Positions 9,234 through 23,633 of a stretch of DNA of 25,076 nt are shown one piece after another. Position 1 is the first letter of the stretch; each line of letters opens with the position of its first letter. The stretch comes from Amphimedon queenslandica (lineage: Eukaryota > Porifera > Demospongiae > Haplosclerida > Niphatidae): contig NW_003546551.1 in NCBI RefSeq assembly GCF_000090795.2, forward strand, positions 87,384 through 112,459, read 5' to 3'. The translations under genes were made by a program, and so were the position numbers. The notes under the pieces are model-generated. The model worked only from the letters and a program-made list of their open reading frames with translations. It was not told where the DNA came from and did no database searches.

Positions 9234-10970
9234 TCAAACAACACCCACATCTTTCAGTTTGGTGATAAGCTCATCAACATTCTCTACTGTACTCCCAGCC
9301 TCCCTCACTGGGGGGTCTACCACGCTCTTCACTTGTAGGCGTGGCTTAATGTCCACGCCCAATTCTTCAGATGACATCTTTGAAAATGGTTTCTTCTTTG
9401 CTTTCTGAAAGTAAAGGGACAGAGAGTATGATTAACAAACATTCATATCAGGCATGACATAGGCCAATTGTAATAAAATTTAACACTAAACAGCTAAATT
9501 AAGTTGCATTTATCCTAACTCAAAATTTGGCTGAAACATAGTACAGGGTATTTCACCAAAAATGACTAGGAGAGATTTTTCCATTTTTATACTTTTTCCT
9601 GTTACTCATACATGCTCTTATGTTGTGTAAAAAGTTTGAGCTGATTCGGATCAAAATTAGATTTTTTATGAATTTTTAAAGTTACTAAAAAATCGGGCCA
9701 AAGCCCCTGTACAGGGTCTTTGGTCAAATTTCACAAAAAATGACTACGAGAGATTTTTCCATTTTTATAATTTTTCCTGATACATATACATGCTCTTATG
9801 TTGTGTAAAAAGTTTGAACTGATTCCAATCAAAATTAGATTTTTTACGAATTTTTAAAGTTACTCAAAATTTTCCCTAGTGCTATAGTAGTAGTGATGGT
9901 AAATCATTAATCTAATAATGACCATGTGTCTGACTGATGAAACTTGATATGCCAATAATAATTAAGCAACTCATGATGTACTATATGCTAATGACATTCG
10001 TCCAGAGCCTATTTCGTGTGCAGTATACTGTATAAAGCAATAGTCCTACCATTATGTTGGGTAGTGTGGCATATCTTGGTTCATTTAGACGAAGGTCTGC
10101 CGTTACGACAGCTGGTAGTTTGACTTTAATGTGTTCTAAGCCTCCGTCAATTTCTCTCATCACTTTGAGAGTGTCGCTTCCCTCAGTCTCAATCTTCGAA
10201 GCAAATGTAGCCTGGAGAGAAATACTTCACTAATTATTATCTTCTACTATAACCATTAGCTCTCATTTGAATATTATCACACGATTGACTCCACATTGGT
10301 ACATGTACAATGTAGTTTCAATATTATTTCCCTTACTTGTGGCCAGTCTAGAAGACTAGCAACCATTTGTCCAGTTTGATTAGAATCGTCATCAATCGCC
10401 TGTTATAAATCAAAACTTAATCAAACTGTATCTTCTAAATCAGAAATTCCTTCCTTACTTGCTTTCCGAAAAAGGCAATGTCTACCTTTTCATTTTGAAT
10501 AAGTTTTGCTAACATCTTTGAAACAGCTAGTGGCTGAAGCCCTTGATATTCCTCTCCTTTTATCTCGACGTGAATAGCTCTATCCGCCCCCATAGCCAGA
10601 GCTGTACGTAATGTCTCCTATCAGATAAACAAAGTCACACGACATTCACACAATCACTGACCTGACATTCCGGAGGACCACAACTGACTGCTACTATCTC
10701 AGATACTATTTTTTTCTCTTTCATACGAACGGCCTAAAATTAAATGTACTTAGAACTTATAATTATAAATATTTATATGTACTTCTTCCAGTGCTATTTC
10801 ATCAAATGGATTCATTGAATGTTTGATGCCTTCAGTGACAACACCCATATTGTCTGGCTTGACTCTAATCTATAAAGAACAAATAGGAAGCCTCTCCACT
10901 CTCCATCTCTTACCTTTACGGCATAATCAATGACTCTCTTACAACCAACAAGGGCACGGAGAGACGCCAT
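9234..10970 (-). CDS. ETFB: Electron transfer flavoprotein subunit beta (256 aa, 7 exons)
   Basis: Exons (minus strand): 10970-10914, 10869-10783, 10733-10662, 10617-10459, 10399-10337, 10211-10050, 9404-9234; stop TGA at 9236-9234. They join to 256 residues, against 255 in human ETFB. The protein starts [19 protein letters not shown]. It continues through the nucleotide-binding segments [22 protein letters not shown] and [15 protein letters not shown] to the ETF-beta signature [20 protein letters not shown]. Together with ETF-alpha it forms the matrix heterodimer that binds FAD and AMP and passes electrons from acyl-CoA dehydrogenases to ETF:ubiquinone oxidoreductase. The Leu of LPNIM corresponds to the recognition-loop leucine known in the human protein. 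The basic KAKKK after it matches the human region whose lysines are methylated by ETFBKMT. All six introns are phase 0. It is divergent from the UBASH3 gene. Confidence 0.97.
9543..9870. repeat. Two-copy tandem repeat, 178-bp period, in ETFB intron 6
   Basis: Two similar AT-rich units lie head to tail. For example, aatgact occurs at 9561 and 9739, and atgctcttatgttgtgtaaa occurs in both. A near-perfect palindrome around ccctgtacaggg sits at the junction near 9697-9722. The intron (9405-10049, 645 bp) is much longer than the others in this gene because of it. Part of the unit, read on the minus strand, resembles the 177-bp repeat in the CFAP91 intron (see findings). Confidence 0.85.
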
Positions 10971-11365
10971 GACAGTAGGAAGAGCTTGTTAATGTTATAT
11001 AATTTCAAATAATTTGGCGCTAAAGTAAGTTATTAAAAGAGAGTTATCTGTGTGGTTTATTAATGTACTGTTTTGGGTGTGGCTAATTATAAAACATCTA
11101 TCTAAAAGGTGCAAATGACGAACAATTGCTCAGTTCTCCGTGTTGTTGTGTTGAGGCTACTCGAGTAAGGGATAGGAGACCTCGCCAGGAAGTACTACTA
11201 CACCAGGATTGATAGTAAAGCTAAAGGAAATCTCTGTAACCACACTCTGCCTATGCTGGAGGAACCAAGCCTTAATATACACCAGTCTTAAACAAGTTTC
11301 TTCACTGCTAAACTATATATAACACTGTAATAAAAGGACTCCTGCGCATGCTTTAGAGGCATACA
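10971..11365. promoter_or_regulatory. Divergent promoter interval between ETFB and UBASH3-like gene
   Basis: 395 bp separate the two start codons, so both 5' UTRs and core promoters must lie here unless an upstream non-coding exon exists. A perfect E2F-like TTTGGCGC is at 11013-11020, about 45 bp upstream of the ETFB ATG. TGCGCATGC at 11343-11351 matches nine of ten positions of the NRF-1 consensus YGCGCAYGCR and lies 15 bp before the UBASH3 ATG. An AT-rich ctatatataac near 11312 could be TATA-like. Factor binding is inference from motif match only. Confidence 0.5.
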
Positions 11366-14300
11366 ATGGCTGAAAGGGATCCACAACCACAACAACCTCA
11401 ACTGGTCACCAACCACACAGTCCCACCTCCTCCTCCTCTGGAAAGAAGCACAGAGTTGAAGAAACTGGAACCAGGGACCTCAAAAACAATACTACAGAGC
11501 AAGGACTCGCGTAGGATACTCATCGACATGGGGTTCTCCAAACATAGAGCGTATGTTCCCAATAATACTATATACCACCATACTTTAGTTATCATAATAT
11601 TATAGTACTTTTTACTATACTACCACTTGATATGATTATGTGTGTGTGTGTGTTCATTATATTTTTGTGTACTATTCCCACCCACTTACACATGCAGAGC
11701 TCCACTACTATTATTATTTTTTTACATCATCCTTAGGTAGTGTCATATTATTTGCACACACATGCACACACGCCTTGGTCTACTCTTCCATATTTAATCA
11801 CGGTAAATATGCTGCTATACTGGAGTTTTCACTATGATAATACATCCTTTCTTACATGATAATAATAATAATGATAGTACAGACTGTTGGATATAGTAAA
11901 CATTCTAAATAATATATCGTCTAGCCACTAATCTTGTTTAGTAAACTAACGTACAATAATAATAATAATAATAAATTTAATTTTTAGTTTTTGATTGTAT
12001 TAAGTGTCTAATTGAAGGCGGGTAGCATACATATGGACATTAGAAATGATATATTTATGAATACATTGTAGAGAAATTGAGAGGTGGTGTGGTAGGATAC
12101 TGTAGCAAATAGCTTTCATGCATTTAATTACTGGCAGTTCCATACTTGGTTATTATTTATATTATAGATTGGGCTGGGAATGGGCAGATTTTATAATAAC
12201 AATAATATGATATGCTGTCATCTTACTGTCACTGGAATCAGTGGAATGAATCCACTTACACAAAATATTAGGAAGCAACCGGCCATTATTATAATAATGT
12301 ATAATTGTGAAACTGACTTGAGTATAATAATAACAATGAATTATTTACTGTGTGTATAATAGTGATGCTTTATGTTTGTGTACTTGTGTGTTTATTGGAG
12401 ATATGTCTCAATTAGTTTATGTTATTTAAGAAGTCTTTTGTACCAGTCTTGAGTCAAGTGATATCATGGTTAATGACTTTGGGTCTGAGATAATGTTTTT
12501 ACAATGATACGAACAGTTATGCTAAACAATGGCTCAAGTTTGCTTTCCCTCTCTACCTGTGGATCACTATAGCTTTACAGTTTGTCTATGAGTAAATGAA
12601 AATGTGTATGTATGCGTATGTGTAAAGTAGGATACTATTTTCATTATTTTTTCACAGTATGCATATGAAAATGCAAGTAAAAATAGTGTAGCAGTACACC
12701 ATTAATTCAAAAGGCATTATGCTATCATTAGGATATTGACAAACACATTCTCAATGGTTAAAATAAACAAACAATCAAGTCTCCTAATCGTTTATCGTTA
12801 CTTCTATTTCTTTCCCTCAAAATAGATCAGGTCCTTATACATATAATAATCCCCCTATATAAGGTCCCTGTATTTGCTATGCCCCCTTATTGGTTCCAGT
12901 ACACAGCCTATGTTTCATTATAATCTGTAGCTTCTACTCGTCCATACAGTCCTTAATCTTCCCAAAGTTGGGTCCTATAACTGAGTTTAGTGTTGGTGTA
13001 ATTTAGTGCATTGTTGTGTAATCATTTCCATGTCTTTAGTGTGCCTCATTAGTCAAATAATGTTAATACATATTGGACCTACTTCTTTGTATAGTTGAAA
13101 TTAGTCGGGTAGCAAACAACATTTATAGAGCAATTAGTGTATTAAGTGATTAGATTATTAGTGATGAGAAGTCCATGTGCACGAACGCGACAGCATGGCA
13201 TGGAGTCTGTCCATAGTTTGTGTGTCATCTGTTTGTCATTTTTTATGTGCAAATGTATTTATGCATTTTATGTCATGCACGTACATGTATGTACATGTAC
13301 AGAAAGTGTGTATGTATTTATGATTATTTTTTTCCATCATTAGAGAGAAGGCTTTGACGGCTACTGGCGACTGTGGCATACAAGTAGCAGCTGACTGGTA
13401 AGGAACAGATTATAGCTATCATACTCCACCACATATAAATAATCCATGCACTCCCATCATTGCTGATGGCAGCCTAAAATAGTACAGTTTTTATAGTAAA
13501 ATGCTACATACCTTTATACATGATAATTGCTATACCAACCATTTATGGAACAAACACTCACTCCACACATCACATGTTCATATATGTGAAAAGAGAAGCC
13601 ACTAAGCAGCCTTCCAGTGTATGATTATGCACATGTACTTGTTAATGAGTGGTAGAATGGGTATACTTATTTGGCAGTAAATTTGTTCTTGTTTATCTTG
13701 TAACTCCTGTTGCCATTACTTGTTACTAGTAGAAGAAGAGTGGGAGGGGGAGTCAGTTAACACCATAAACTAGTTTGTGAAATGAGTTCATTATGTTTCT
13801 TGTCTGCCTGCCCTTGAGGCAGCAAAGGGTCCACATCCTTATTGAGTCTGATGGTGACATGATATCAAATTGTACCCATTAATCTCATCTATGATTAATC
13901 ACATTGTGTACATTCAGTCTTATAACAATAGTAATAGTACTCTTAGTAGAGCTACAATAATATGCTATTGTATTACATGTGCTGATTATTCTATGTACAT
14001 ATAACATTTACTGTGATTATAGTGATCACATAATGATTATGATTTTATCTCTCTTTATTTATAATTAAACCATTAGGTTATTGAGTCATGTGTTTGATCC
14101 AGATTTAGACAAGATCACTCCCAGGGAGTACATAGTCTATGCTTGCCCAGTGGGTGCGCTGGGGACTGCCATTGAGGACTTCATGGAGTCAGCCATGAAC
14201 CAAACCGGGAGGAACGGAGCACACAAATCATTTCCACACGTCACACTTTGTCAGTTCTTTAAAGTGAGTTTATGATTGTGTGGGCGAGACCAGTGAGTAG

Positions 14301-16935
14301 TAGGTTATTTTTTGTATTTATGATAATCATTTGTTACTTTTCGATTTCATTTAATCTTCTCTCGCTACAGGTAGAGGATTCCCTTGCCCCTTATGTAGTC
14401 CACGCCCTCAAAACCAGTTTCACGTCAATGATTAAGGATGCCCCAGCAGAGGTGAAGCTAAAGCGGTTTACCACTCAGGGCTACATTGGTCTTTTCCTTG
14501 AGGACGACATTGCCACTTGGTTCAGGGAATTCACGAAATCCTTTGCAGCCGAAGTAAAGCAACACGGTGAGCCAAAAATGAAAATGGTTTTTGAATTGAT
14601 CCTTTTCTTTCTTCATTAAATTTATACTGCTCTTATTTTATCTCTCTCCCTCTTTTTCTCTCTCAGGAGTTACAGTAGAGCCTCATCGTAGACAGCTACA
14701 TATAACAATGGCACACCAGTACCTACCAGAGCATCACAAGACACTGGAAGACTTAGCGATGTCACTAGTTGACCCAACACAGCCGGCAAAGTGGGAGATT
14801 AGACTTTATTCCAGGGACATACGTCTAGCTACGTCAGAAGTGAGTCAGAGCCAACAATCACATACACCCTGGGCCTAGTAATTTACTGATAATTTTATAG
14901 TAATTAGTGCACTATCATTAATCCTATTAGTGTACTTCTCTATTGTTAGTATTATTAGAAATTTAAGATGGAAAATAAATATCTATTTTTAATTTGATCA
15001 TCAGTGAGCAGGTGTTGGTTGCTTGCTCAGTGTTTTGATAGCAATCCCTTCCTTGTTTCTTTTAGTGGGCATTGTTTGCAATAAATATTTAGATATCAAC
15101 TTATCATAATGACTGTATCTGACAGTACATACCCTTATATTGTTAATCAATTGTTTTATTTAATAATAGTCTTATTTGTTGTTGTTGTTGTTTATAGGTG
15201 TACAAGGTGCTATATCCATATACTCCACGCAAAGAGGACGAGCTTGAACTGGTTGAAGATGATTACGTGTTTGTAGCTACTTCAGATCAAGGAAGAACTG
15301 GTTAGTTGATTATAATAGTTATAATTACATGTAACTATTGCACTGAGTGACTCAATAATGACAATGAGGTTATGCATGAATACGTAAGTGTTATTGGGTT
15401 TAGCAAAAGGTGTTAAAAACAGCATGAACAAAGGTGCAAATTAGAATTAGTGTCAGCTAGCAGCACCTCTGGCACACTATCAAACATACAATATAGCCTG
15501 TTGAGGTTACAGCTTCTTATCTTTGTGTCTCTTTCTCTTCTCCATTAGACAGTGAGGGCTGGTATATAGGTACCTCATTCACCACAGGCTGCAGTGGCAT
15601 GTATCCTGGAAATTATGTGGAGAAAGTGAAAGACTCAGACTGCTGGACACTACACAGGTAATCATCATACAGTAGCTGCATCAACTAATATCATCCTGAT
15701 TGGATCTGATATTGAATTGAGATCTCATTTTATTTTGATTTCTCCGTCTATTCTAGATCATGGATCATGTCTAATCCAGAGGAAGAGGAAGAAGTCAAGA
15801 CTCCACCAAACGTACTGACTAAGAGTATCTTTAAAGCTAGGAACTCAACGATACGAAGAGAAGACCAGCAGTCATACAGCAGCAGTGTTGGTAAGACATG
15901 AAATAACTGTTTCAGTAGTACATAATGTAGTATGTGTAACAATTTCTTGTGGCTGTTTTTGGTTCATTTTAAATTCTCTTATCTCCTTCAGGTCTCTTGC
16001 CAGAGAGGAAGAATGTTGAGGAGTTATACGCAAAAGTGAAGCCGAGAAAGAAGAGAAACGAAGAGTCACAGTCTCCAAACTCATCGACAAACGGTCACTT
16101 GCACGAAGAGCCAGAGAGCCCCCCTGCCGTACCCCAGGGACCCCGTAGAGTCTTCATATTCCGACACGCAGAGAGAGTAGACGTCACGTTCGGTAAACAA
16201 TGGATACAGCTCTCCTTTGACGCAGAAGGATACTACAACAGGCGGAACTTAAACATGCCCAAGGAGCTACCAAAGAGACGAGGAGGACCACAGGACTTCA
16301 CGAAGGACTCACCAATAACAGAGACTGGTCTATTTCAGGCTAGACTGACTGGAGAGGGCATGAGAGAGCAAGGTATCAAGATACATCACGTGTTTGCCTC
16401 ACCTGCTCTCCGCTGTATACAAACCGCCAATGCTTTTCTACAAGGAATGGGGGACTTCCATACTAAGATAAAGATAGAGAACGGCCTGTTTGAGTGGCTG
16501 GCCTGGTGTCACGGGGAGATACCCTCTTTCATGCACAGCGAAGAGATACTCAAGTTTGGCCTCCAAATTGATCCGACCTACACCTCAATGGTCTCCATGA
16601 AGGACCTCAAACCGAACGAAACCCACTTAGAATTTTATAAGAGGATGTACAACATCACTCGACTCCTTCTCAAGAATATCGGGCCGTCGAGTGGCAATGT
16701 CATGATCGTTGGACACGCTGCAACTCTTGAGGCTTGCTCAAGACAGCTCTGTGGAGGACAGCCACGCAACGCACAGGAACTAACTAAACTCGTACAGAAG
16801 ATACCTTACTGTGGGGTGGCAGTCTGCCAGGAGAGTGGGTCCGGTAGGAACAGTACGTGGGACTTTATAGACCCACCAGTCCCACCTCTCACCCATGCTC
16901 CTAATATTAGGTTCGATTGGCGTTGCTTACAATAA
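11366..16935 (+). CDS. UBASH3: UBASH3/TULA-like protein: UBA, 2H phosphoesterase, SH3, histidine phosphatase (694 aa, 9 exons)
   Basis: Exons: 11366-11550, 13344-13397, 14077-14263, 14371-14566, 14667-14839, 15198-15300, 15549-15657, 15757-15890, 15992-16935. All have GT-AG ends and compatible phases. Residues 1-45 are Pro/Gln-rich (PPPPPLERS). UBA domain ~47-88 (LIDMGFSKHRAEKAL...DWLLSHV). The 2H phosphoesterase domain has FPHVTLCQFF (His134-x-Thr136) and LHITMAHQY (His219-x-Thr221). SH3 ~266-330 (YPYTPRKEDELELV...GWYIG). The C-terminal PGM-type phosphatase lies in one exon: catalytic His439 in RHAER, Arg521 in ASPALRC, acid Glu548 in GLFEW, His622 in VGHAATLEA. Human UBASH3A/B bind ubiquitin and CBL and down-regulate tyrosine-kinase signalling; a similar signalling role is inferred. 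The usual RHG is RHA here. Orthology to UBASH3A or B individually cannot be assigned; this is probably the pre-duplication type. Confidence 0.95.
11551..13343 (+). other. Intron 1 of the UBASH3-like gene (1793 bp)
   Basis: This is the longest non-coding stretch of the gene, lying between the two UBA exons. It holds simple-sequence tracts: a TG run near 11639-11652, an (AAT)n tract near 11953-11973, and a gtacatgtatgtacatgtac tract near 13281-13300. No convincing exon, RNA gene or mobile element was recognised; the short open frames here lack codon bias or family similarity. Confidence 0.6.
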
Positions 16936-16969
16936 TAATAATAATAATAGTAATAATAATAGTAATAAT
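16931..16969 (+). repeat. TAA/AAT trinucleotide microsatellite overlapping the UBASH3 stop codon
   Basis: The stop TAA at 16933-16935 is the first in-frame unit of an imperfect (TAA)n tract. Reading in frame through 16968 gives twelve consecutive stop codons (TAA with two TAG variants). Confidence 0.9.
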
Positions 16970-16978
16970 TATGATAGC

Positions 16979-16984
16979 AATAAA
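16979..16984 (+). terminator. Candidate poly(A) signal AATAAA of the UBASH3-like gene
   Basis: AATAAA begins 44 nt after the stop codon, in a convergent 378-bp interval between the UBASH3 and CFAP91 stop codons. Confidence 0.55.
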
Positions 16985-17197
16985 ATAATATTGATAATGT
17001 AGTATTGCTATGTTGTTCTTGCGTGTAGTTGTTTTATCTCTTCTAACTCTTTACTTTCATTTCAATTGTTATAATCATCACAATACACTACTGGGGTTAT
17101 ATGCTGCATATAAGTTTGCGTGTTAGTTCCTTTACGTTATATTCTTGGGTTATATTTATGTTCTTTCTGTTCTCACTCTCTCAATATTTTGACATAT

Positions 17198-17203
17198 TTT
17201 ATT
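17198..17203 (-). terminator. Candidate poly(A) signal AATAAA of CFAP91
   Basis: Minus-strand AATAAA about 110 nt beyond the CFAP91 stop codon. It is the first canonical signal downstream of the stop. Confidence 0.5.
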
Positions 17204-17313
17204 AATTATTATACAACATTATTTTAAATCTTTAAAGACGAGCCTAATGCTCTTTCTCGCTACCTGTGGGTGCAGTTATTACTAGTGGGTGTGGTTATCA
17301 GTAGTGGGTGTGG

Positions 17314-20936
<3,623 letters not shown>

Positions 20937-21201
20937 CTGCAAAAATTAATGATGCAATGTAATTTATATACATATGTATACAAGTACAGTATACCATAGA
21001 AAACTTTGCATACACTTTATCATGTAACATGATTGCACGGTTGCACTCAAGAAATGCTGCATGCAATTTGTTGCATACTCTGGCCATCTATTATTTATTG
21101 AAAGGTTTATTTTTTAATAATTTTTTAAATCGAAGTGGATCACAAAACAAAAGGAAAAATACTGTAGCAAAAACAAAGTAAATAAACTACTAAATTCAAA
21201 G
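20937..21201. other. Interval upstream of the first recognised CFAP91 exon
   Basis: This 265-bp AT-rich stretch separates CFAP91 from the fibrinogen-like cluster. A short minus-strand open frame from an ATG at 21087 ends before a GT at 20993, but its translation lacks CFAP91-like charged helix and its phase does not join the next exon. One other frame would join as Trp plus RKKN but is not CFAP91-like upstream. No credible 5' exon was found. Confidence 0.55.
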
Positions 21202-21207
21202 TTTATT
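21202..21207 (-). terminator. Candidate poly(A) signal AATAAA of the fibrinogen-like pseudogene
   Basis: Minus-strand AATAAA about 24 nt after the TAA stop at 21233-21231. The related relic at 22929 keeps an equivalent AATAAA at 22905-22910. Confidence 0.5.
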
Positions 21208-21230
21208 GTAGCTAGATCTACAACAGATAA

Positions 21231-22402
21231 TTACTTAACATAAATTTCAAAATTTCCAAAAGAAACATTTTCATCACTTGTCTCTTGATCACAACAGACT
21301 CTCATCTCAATATTATCAGTAGTAGAATAACCAAAGGATCTATAGAACCAAGGAATAAGAGTACGCTGACAACAAGTGGTTTCACTACTACCACAACCTT
21401 TAGCATCCCATAATGGATCAGAAGAATATAATGTATTAGTAGATGCATGTGTATTGTGATTACCAGCTTCACAATAATAGTGAGAACCAACAAATGATGG
21501 AACAGGTTTAGGATTTTTACTACCACAAGGACAGTTATTGTAACTAATACCTGAATAGCCACTAACTAACGACCAGATATGCTTCCTTGGGTTACCATGT
21601 GTTAGACTAATACCATCAATGTATGCTGAGTTTATATCTCTGTTAGCGTGTGCTCCATCTGTTGTTCCATCTTGATATCCAATCACTTTACCACATACTT
21701 GTGAATACTTTATATCTCTTGATGGAAATGTTATACCAACACAGCTACCACTATTAGTCACTGGTCTACCACAAGCACGAACTCCATCTTGTGAATAAAT
21801 TCTAAACTGAGTAGGACATTTCTCATTAGGATCAGTCATATTCAGACTAGCTATTCTTCTCCAGCCTCCTCCTTTACCACACAGAGTCTCCATGTGACAG
21901 TATGCATGACGACTATAGCATCACATGAGGAGAGGAGAAGAGCCTCTTCACAATTTTCAGTCACATTAGCATGTTCCTCCAGCAGTTGATATATCTTCTT
22001 AAGATCAGATGCGAGAGAAGACACTTGTGATTGTTGCTGTTGTTCAATGGCACTCAGTCTAGCATTGGTGTCCTCTAGTTTAGATGTGATGTCAGCAGTG
22101 GATGTGTTCAATATTAGTTCCATTCTTTTCAGAATAGCCAATCCTTCTTCATTACTGCTATTGAATGACTTCTCTTTATAAGATCCAATCAATTCTTTAA
22201 GGAAGGAGAGTTGAAAGAGACTAGTGACACTAGAGAGACGCTCACTCACTCTATTAGATGATCCTTTAAGCTCATCACTGATATTAGTCAGTGAATTCTC
22301 AATGAAAGACAAAGTAGAATCGCAAGTACCATCATTATCAGATAATGAATAAGAGGTACAAGTAATACAAAGAACCACAAGGATAGAATAATAAGAATAC
22401 AT
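21231..22402 (-). pseudogene. Fibrinogen-like secreted protein copy with a frameshifting deletion
   Basis: The minus-strand start ATG is at 22402-22400. The first half encodes a signal peptide (MYSYYSILVVLCITC), Cys-flanked helices and a coiled coil (LEDTNARLSAIEQQQQ). Near 21916/21917 it lacks 61 nt present in the intact paralog (24305-24365), removing about 20 residues at the start of the fibrinogen-like domain. The frame then shifts into a short false tail that stops near 21851. The original frame resumes from CHMETLCGKGGGWRR (about 21900) and is intact to the TAA at 21231, ending NFEIYVK. Either this is a recent pseudogene making a truncated coiled-coil product, or the deletion is an assembly error. 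Both halves otherwise align closely with the gene at 23634-24893. Confidence 0.85.
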
Positions 22403-22439
22403 CTTCAAATCTATTGAATGAAGGGAACCTCTGGGAAGG

Positions 22440-22448
22440 CCTTTTATA
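22440..22448 (-). promoter_or_regulatory. TATA box upstream of the fibrinogen-like pseudogene
   Basis: TATAAAAGG on the minus strand, 38 nt upstream of the ATG. The same box, in the same surrounding sequence (ctggcattataaaagg), precedes the intact paralog at 24948-24940. Confidence 0.65.
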
Positions 22449-22544
22449 ATGCCAGTCTGTAATTCAAGGAAACAACTACAGAAACAATCCCATAAGGTAC
22501 ATGTAAGCACAACTGATGATTCATATCTTCCAATAAACAGGTCA

Positions 22545-22743
22545 CCTCAAGTTATCATATAATAGTCCTCTCTCATTGAGCAAGTCACTGATATTGATAA
22601 AGAACACTGAATGCACTGAATGCAGTTTAGCAAAGCTACTCATTTCCTGCTTTCACATAGCCTATGTGAAAGGAAGAACTTTACACTGCATTGTTCTGAG
22701 TGACCTGCTCAATGAGAGAGGGCTATTATATGATAACTTGAGG
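22545..22743. mobile_element. Palindromic foldback/MITE-like element
   Basis: 45-bp arms at 22545-22589 and 22699-22743 are inverted copies with two mismatches. Inside, a perfect palindrome of 11-bp arms (ctttcacatag/ctatgtgaaag around a C) lies at 22650-22672. The right arm continues to ~22773 as an inverted copy of the sequence at the window's right end (about 25040-25076). No coding capacity is present; the open frame across it is an accident of the palindrome. Target-site duplications could not be defined. Confidence 0.7.
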
Positions 22744-22928
22744 TGTCTTGTTTGTATAGTTAGCTTGACCTGTGTACATGAACAATACCTCTTTACCAAG
22801 TCAAGCAAACTCTATACCCACTGCCTATTACAAATAACTCACAACTACATGTACATAATTCTAAATCATATAAAATTAAAATTAAACTAATAATGTTTCA
22901 ATTATTTATTTCATCACTTTAAATTGAA

Positions 22929-23013
22929 TCACTTAACATAAATTTCATATTGTTCAAAAGGAACATCTTTACCACTTGTCTCATGATCATAGCATCAACT
23001 CAATTATCACTGC
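22929..23013 (-). pseudogene. 3' relic of a third fibrinogen-like gene
   Basis: On the minus strand this reads ETSGKDVPFEQYEIYVK then TGA (22931-22929), nearly identical to the C-terminal ends of the two flanking copies. Upstream (near 22990-23013) the match to the paralogs' DNIEMR segment continues only with small deletions that break the frame, and then it is lost. AATAAA at 22905-22910 follows the stop. It shows the cluster once held at least three copies. Confidence 0.8.
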
Positions 23014-23633
23014 CTGATATCTGATTACTTTCCAGAAATAACTTTTCATGGATTTGAAATTTTAGCACTACACCCTTAATGGGCTTTGCAGAGCTTTAAT
23101 TCTGTGAGTGGCTGCATGCTATAATCAGCAAAAACTGCAAAAGTTTTGCTCATCGAAAATAAAGCATTATACATTCACATAGACACTTAATAATCATTTT
23201 ATAAAATGTCACAGTGAATGATATATAGATCTCTATTTAGAAATCTATTGCATTATTTCCAAGTATTTATGCTGTCCAAAAATTAATCTTCACTAAACAC
23301 CATGAACAAGAGGTAATTAATCCAAAGGACGAGTAGAATAGAATATGAGTCATCAAATAACCTCTGATTATGTATAGCTAGGCAACAGCCAAAACATCAG
23401 CCTTTCTTTTGTAAACAATTCCTCCCTATACAGCATAATTAGATTTTCATAAACCACTGATATAGTATGTGTTGTATAAAGTTATTCATTTCCTGCTTTC
23501 ACAAAAGTAAATAATTGATTTTTATCACGAAAAAGAACTGAAAAATCACTTAGCCTAACTCAAAAATTTGTCCCAAAAATCAAACAAAAAGTATTGACAA
23601 CTATATGTACATGCATAAAGTACAGATCAATCT
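23014..23633. other. Non-coding interval between relic and intact fibrinogen-like gene
   Basis: No gene recognised. At 23481-23505 the sequence attcatttcctgctttcaca repeats a segment of the palindromic element (22639-22656), suggesting another decayed fragment of that element. The rest is AT-rich with no clear structure. Confidence 0.5.

Noticed and set aside
11640-13343. Short plus-strand open frames in UBASH3 intron 1
   Set aside because: They consist of simple-sequence peptides (runs of Val/Cys/His/Tyr) with no domain or conserved splice frame.
22576-22890. Plus-strand open frame of 104 codons
   Set aside because: It runs across the palindromic element and has no recognisable domain; the frame is explained by the inverted repeat.
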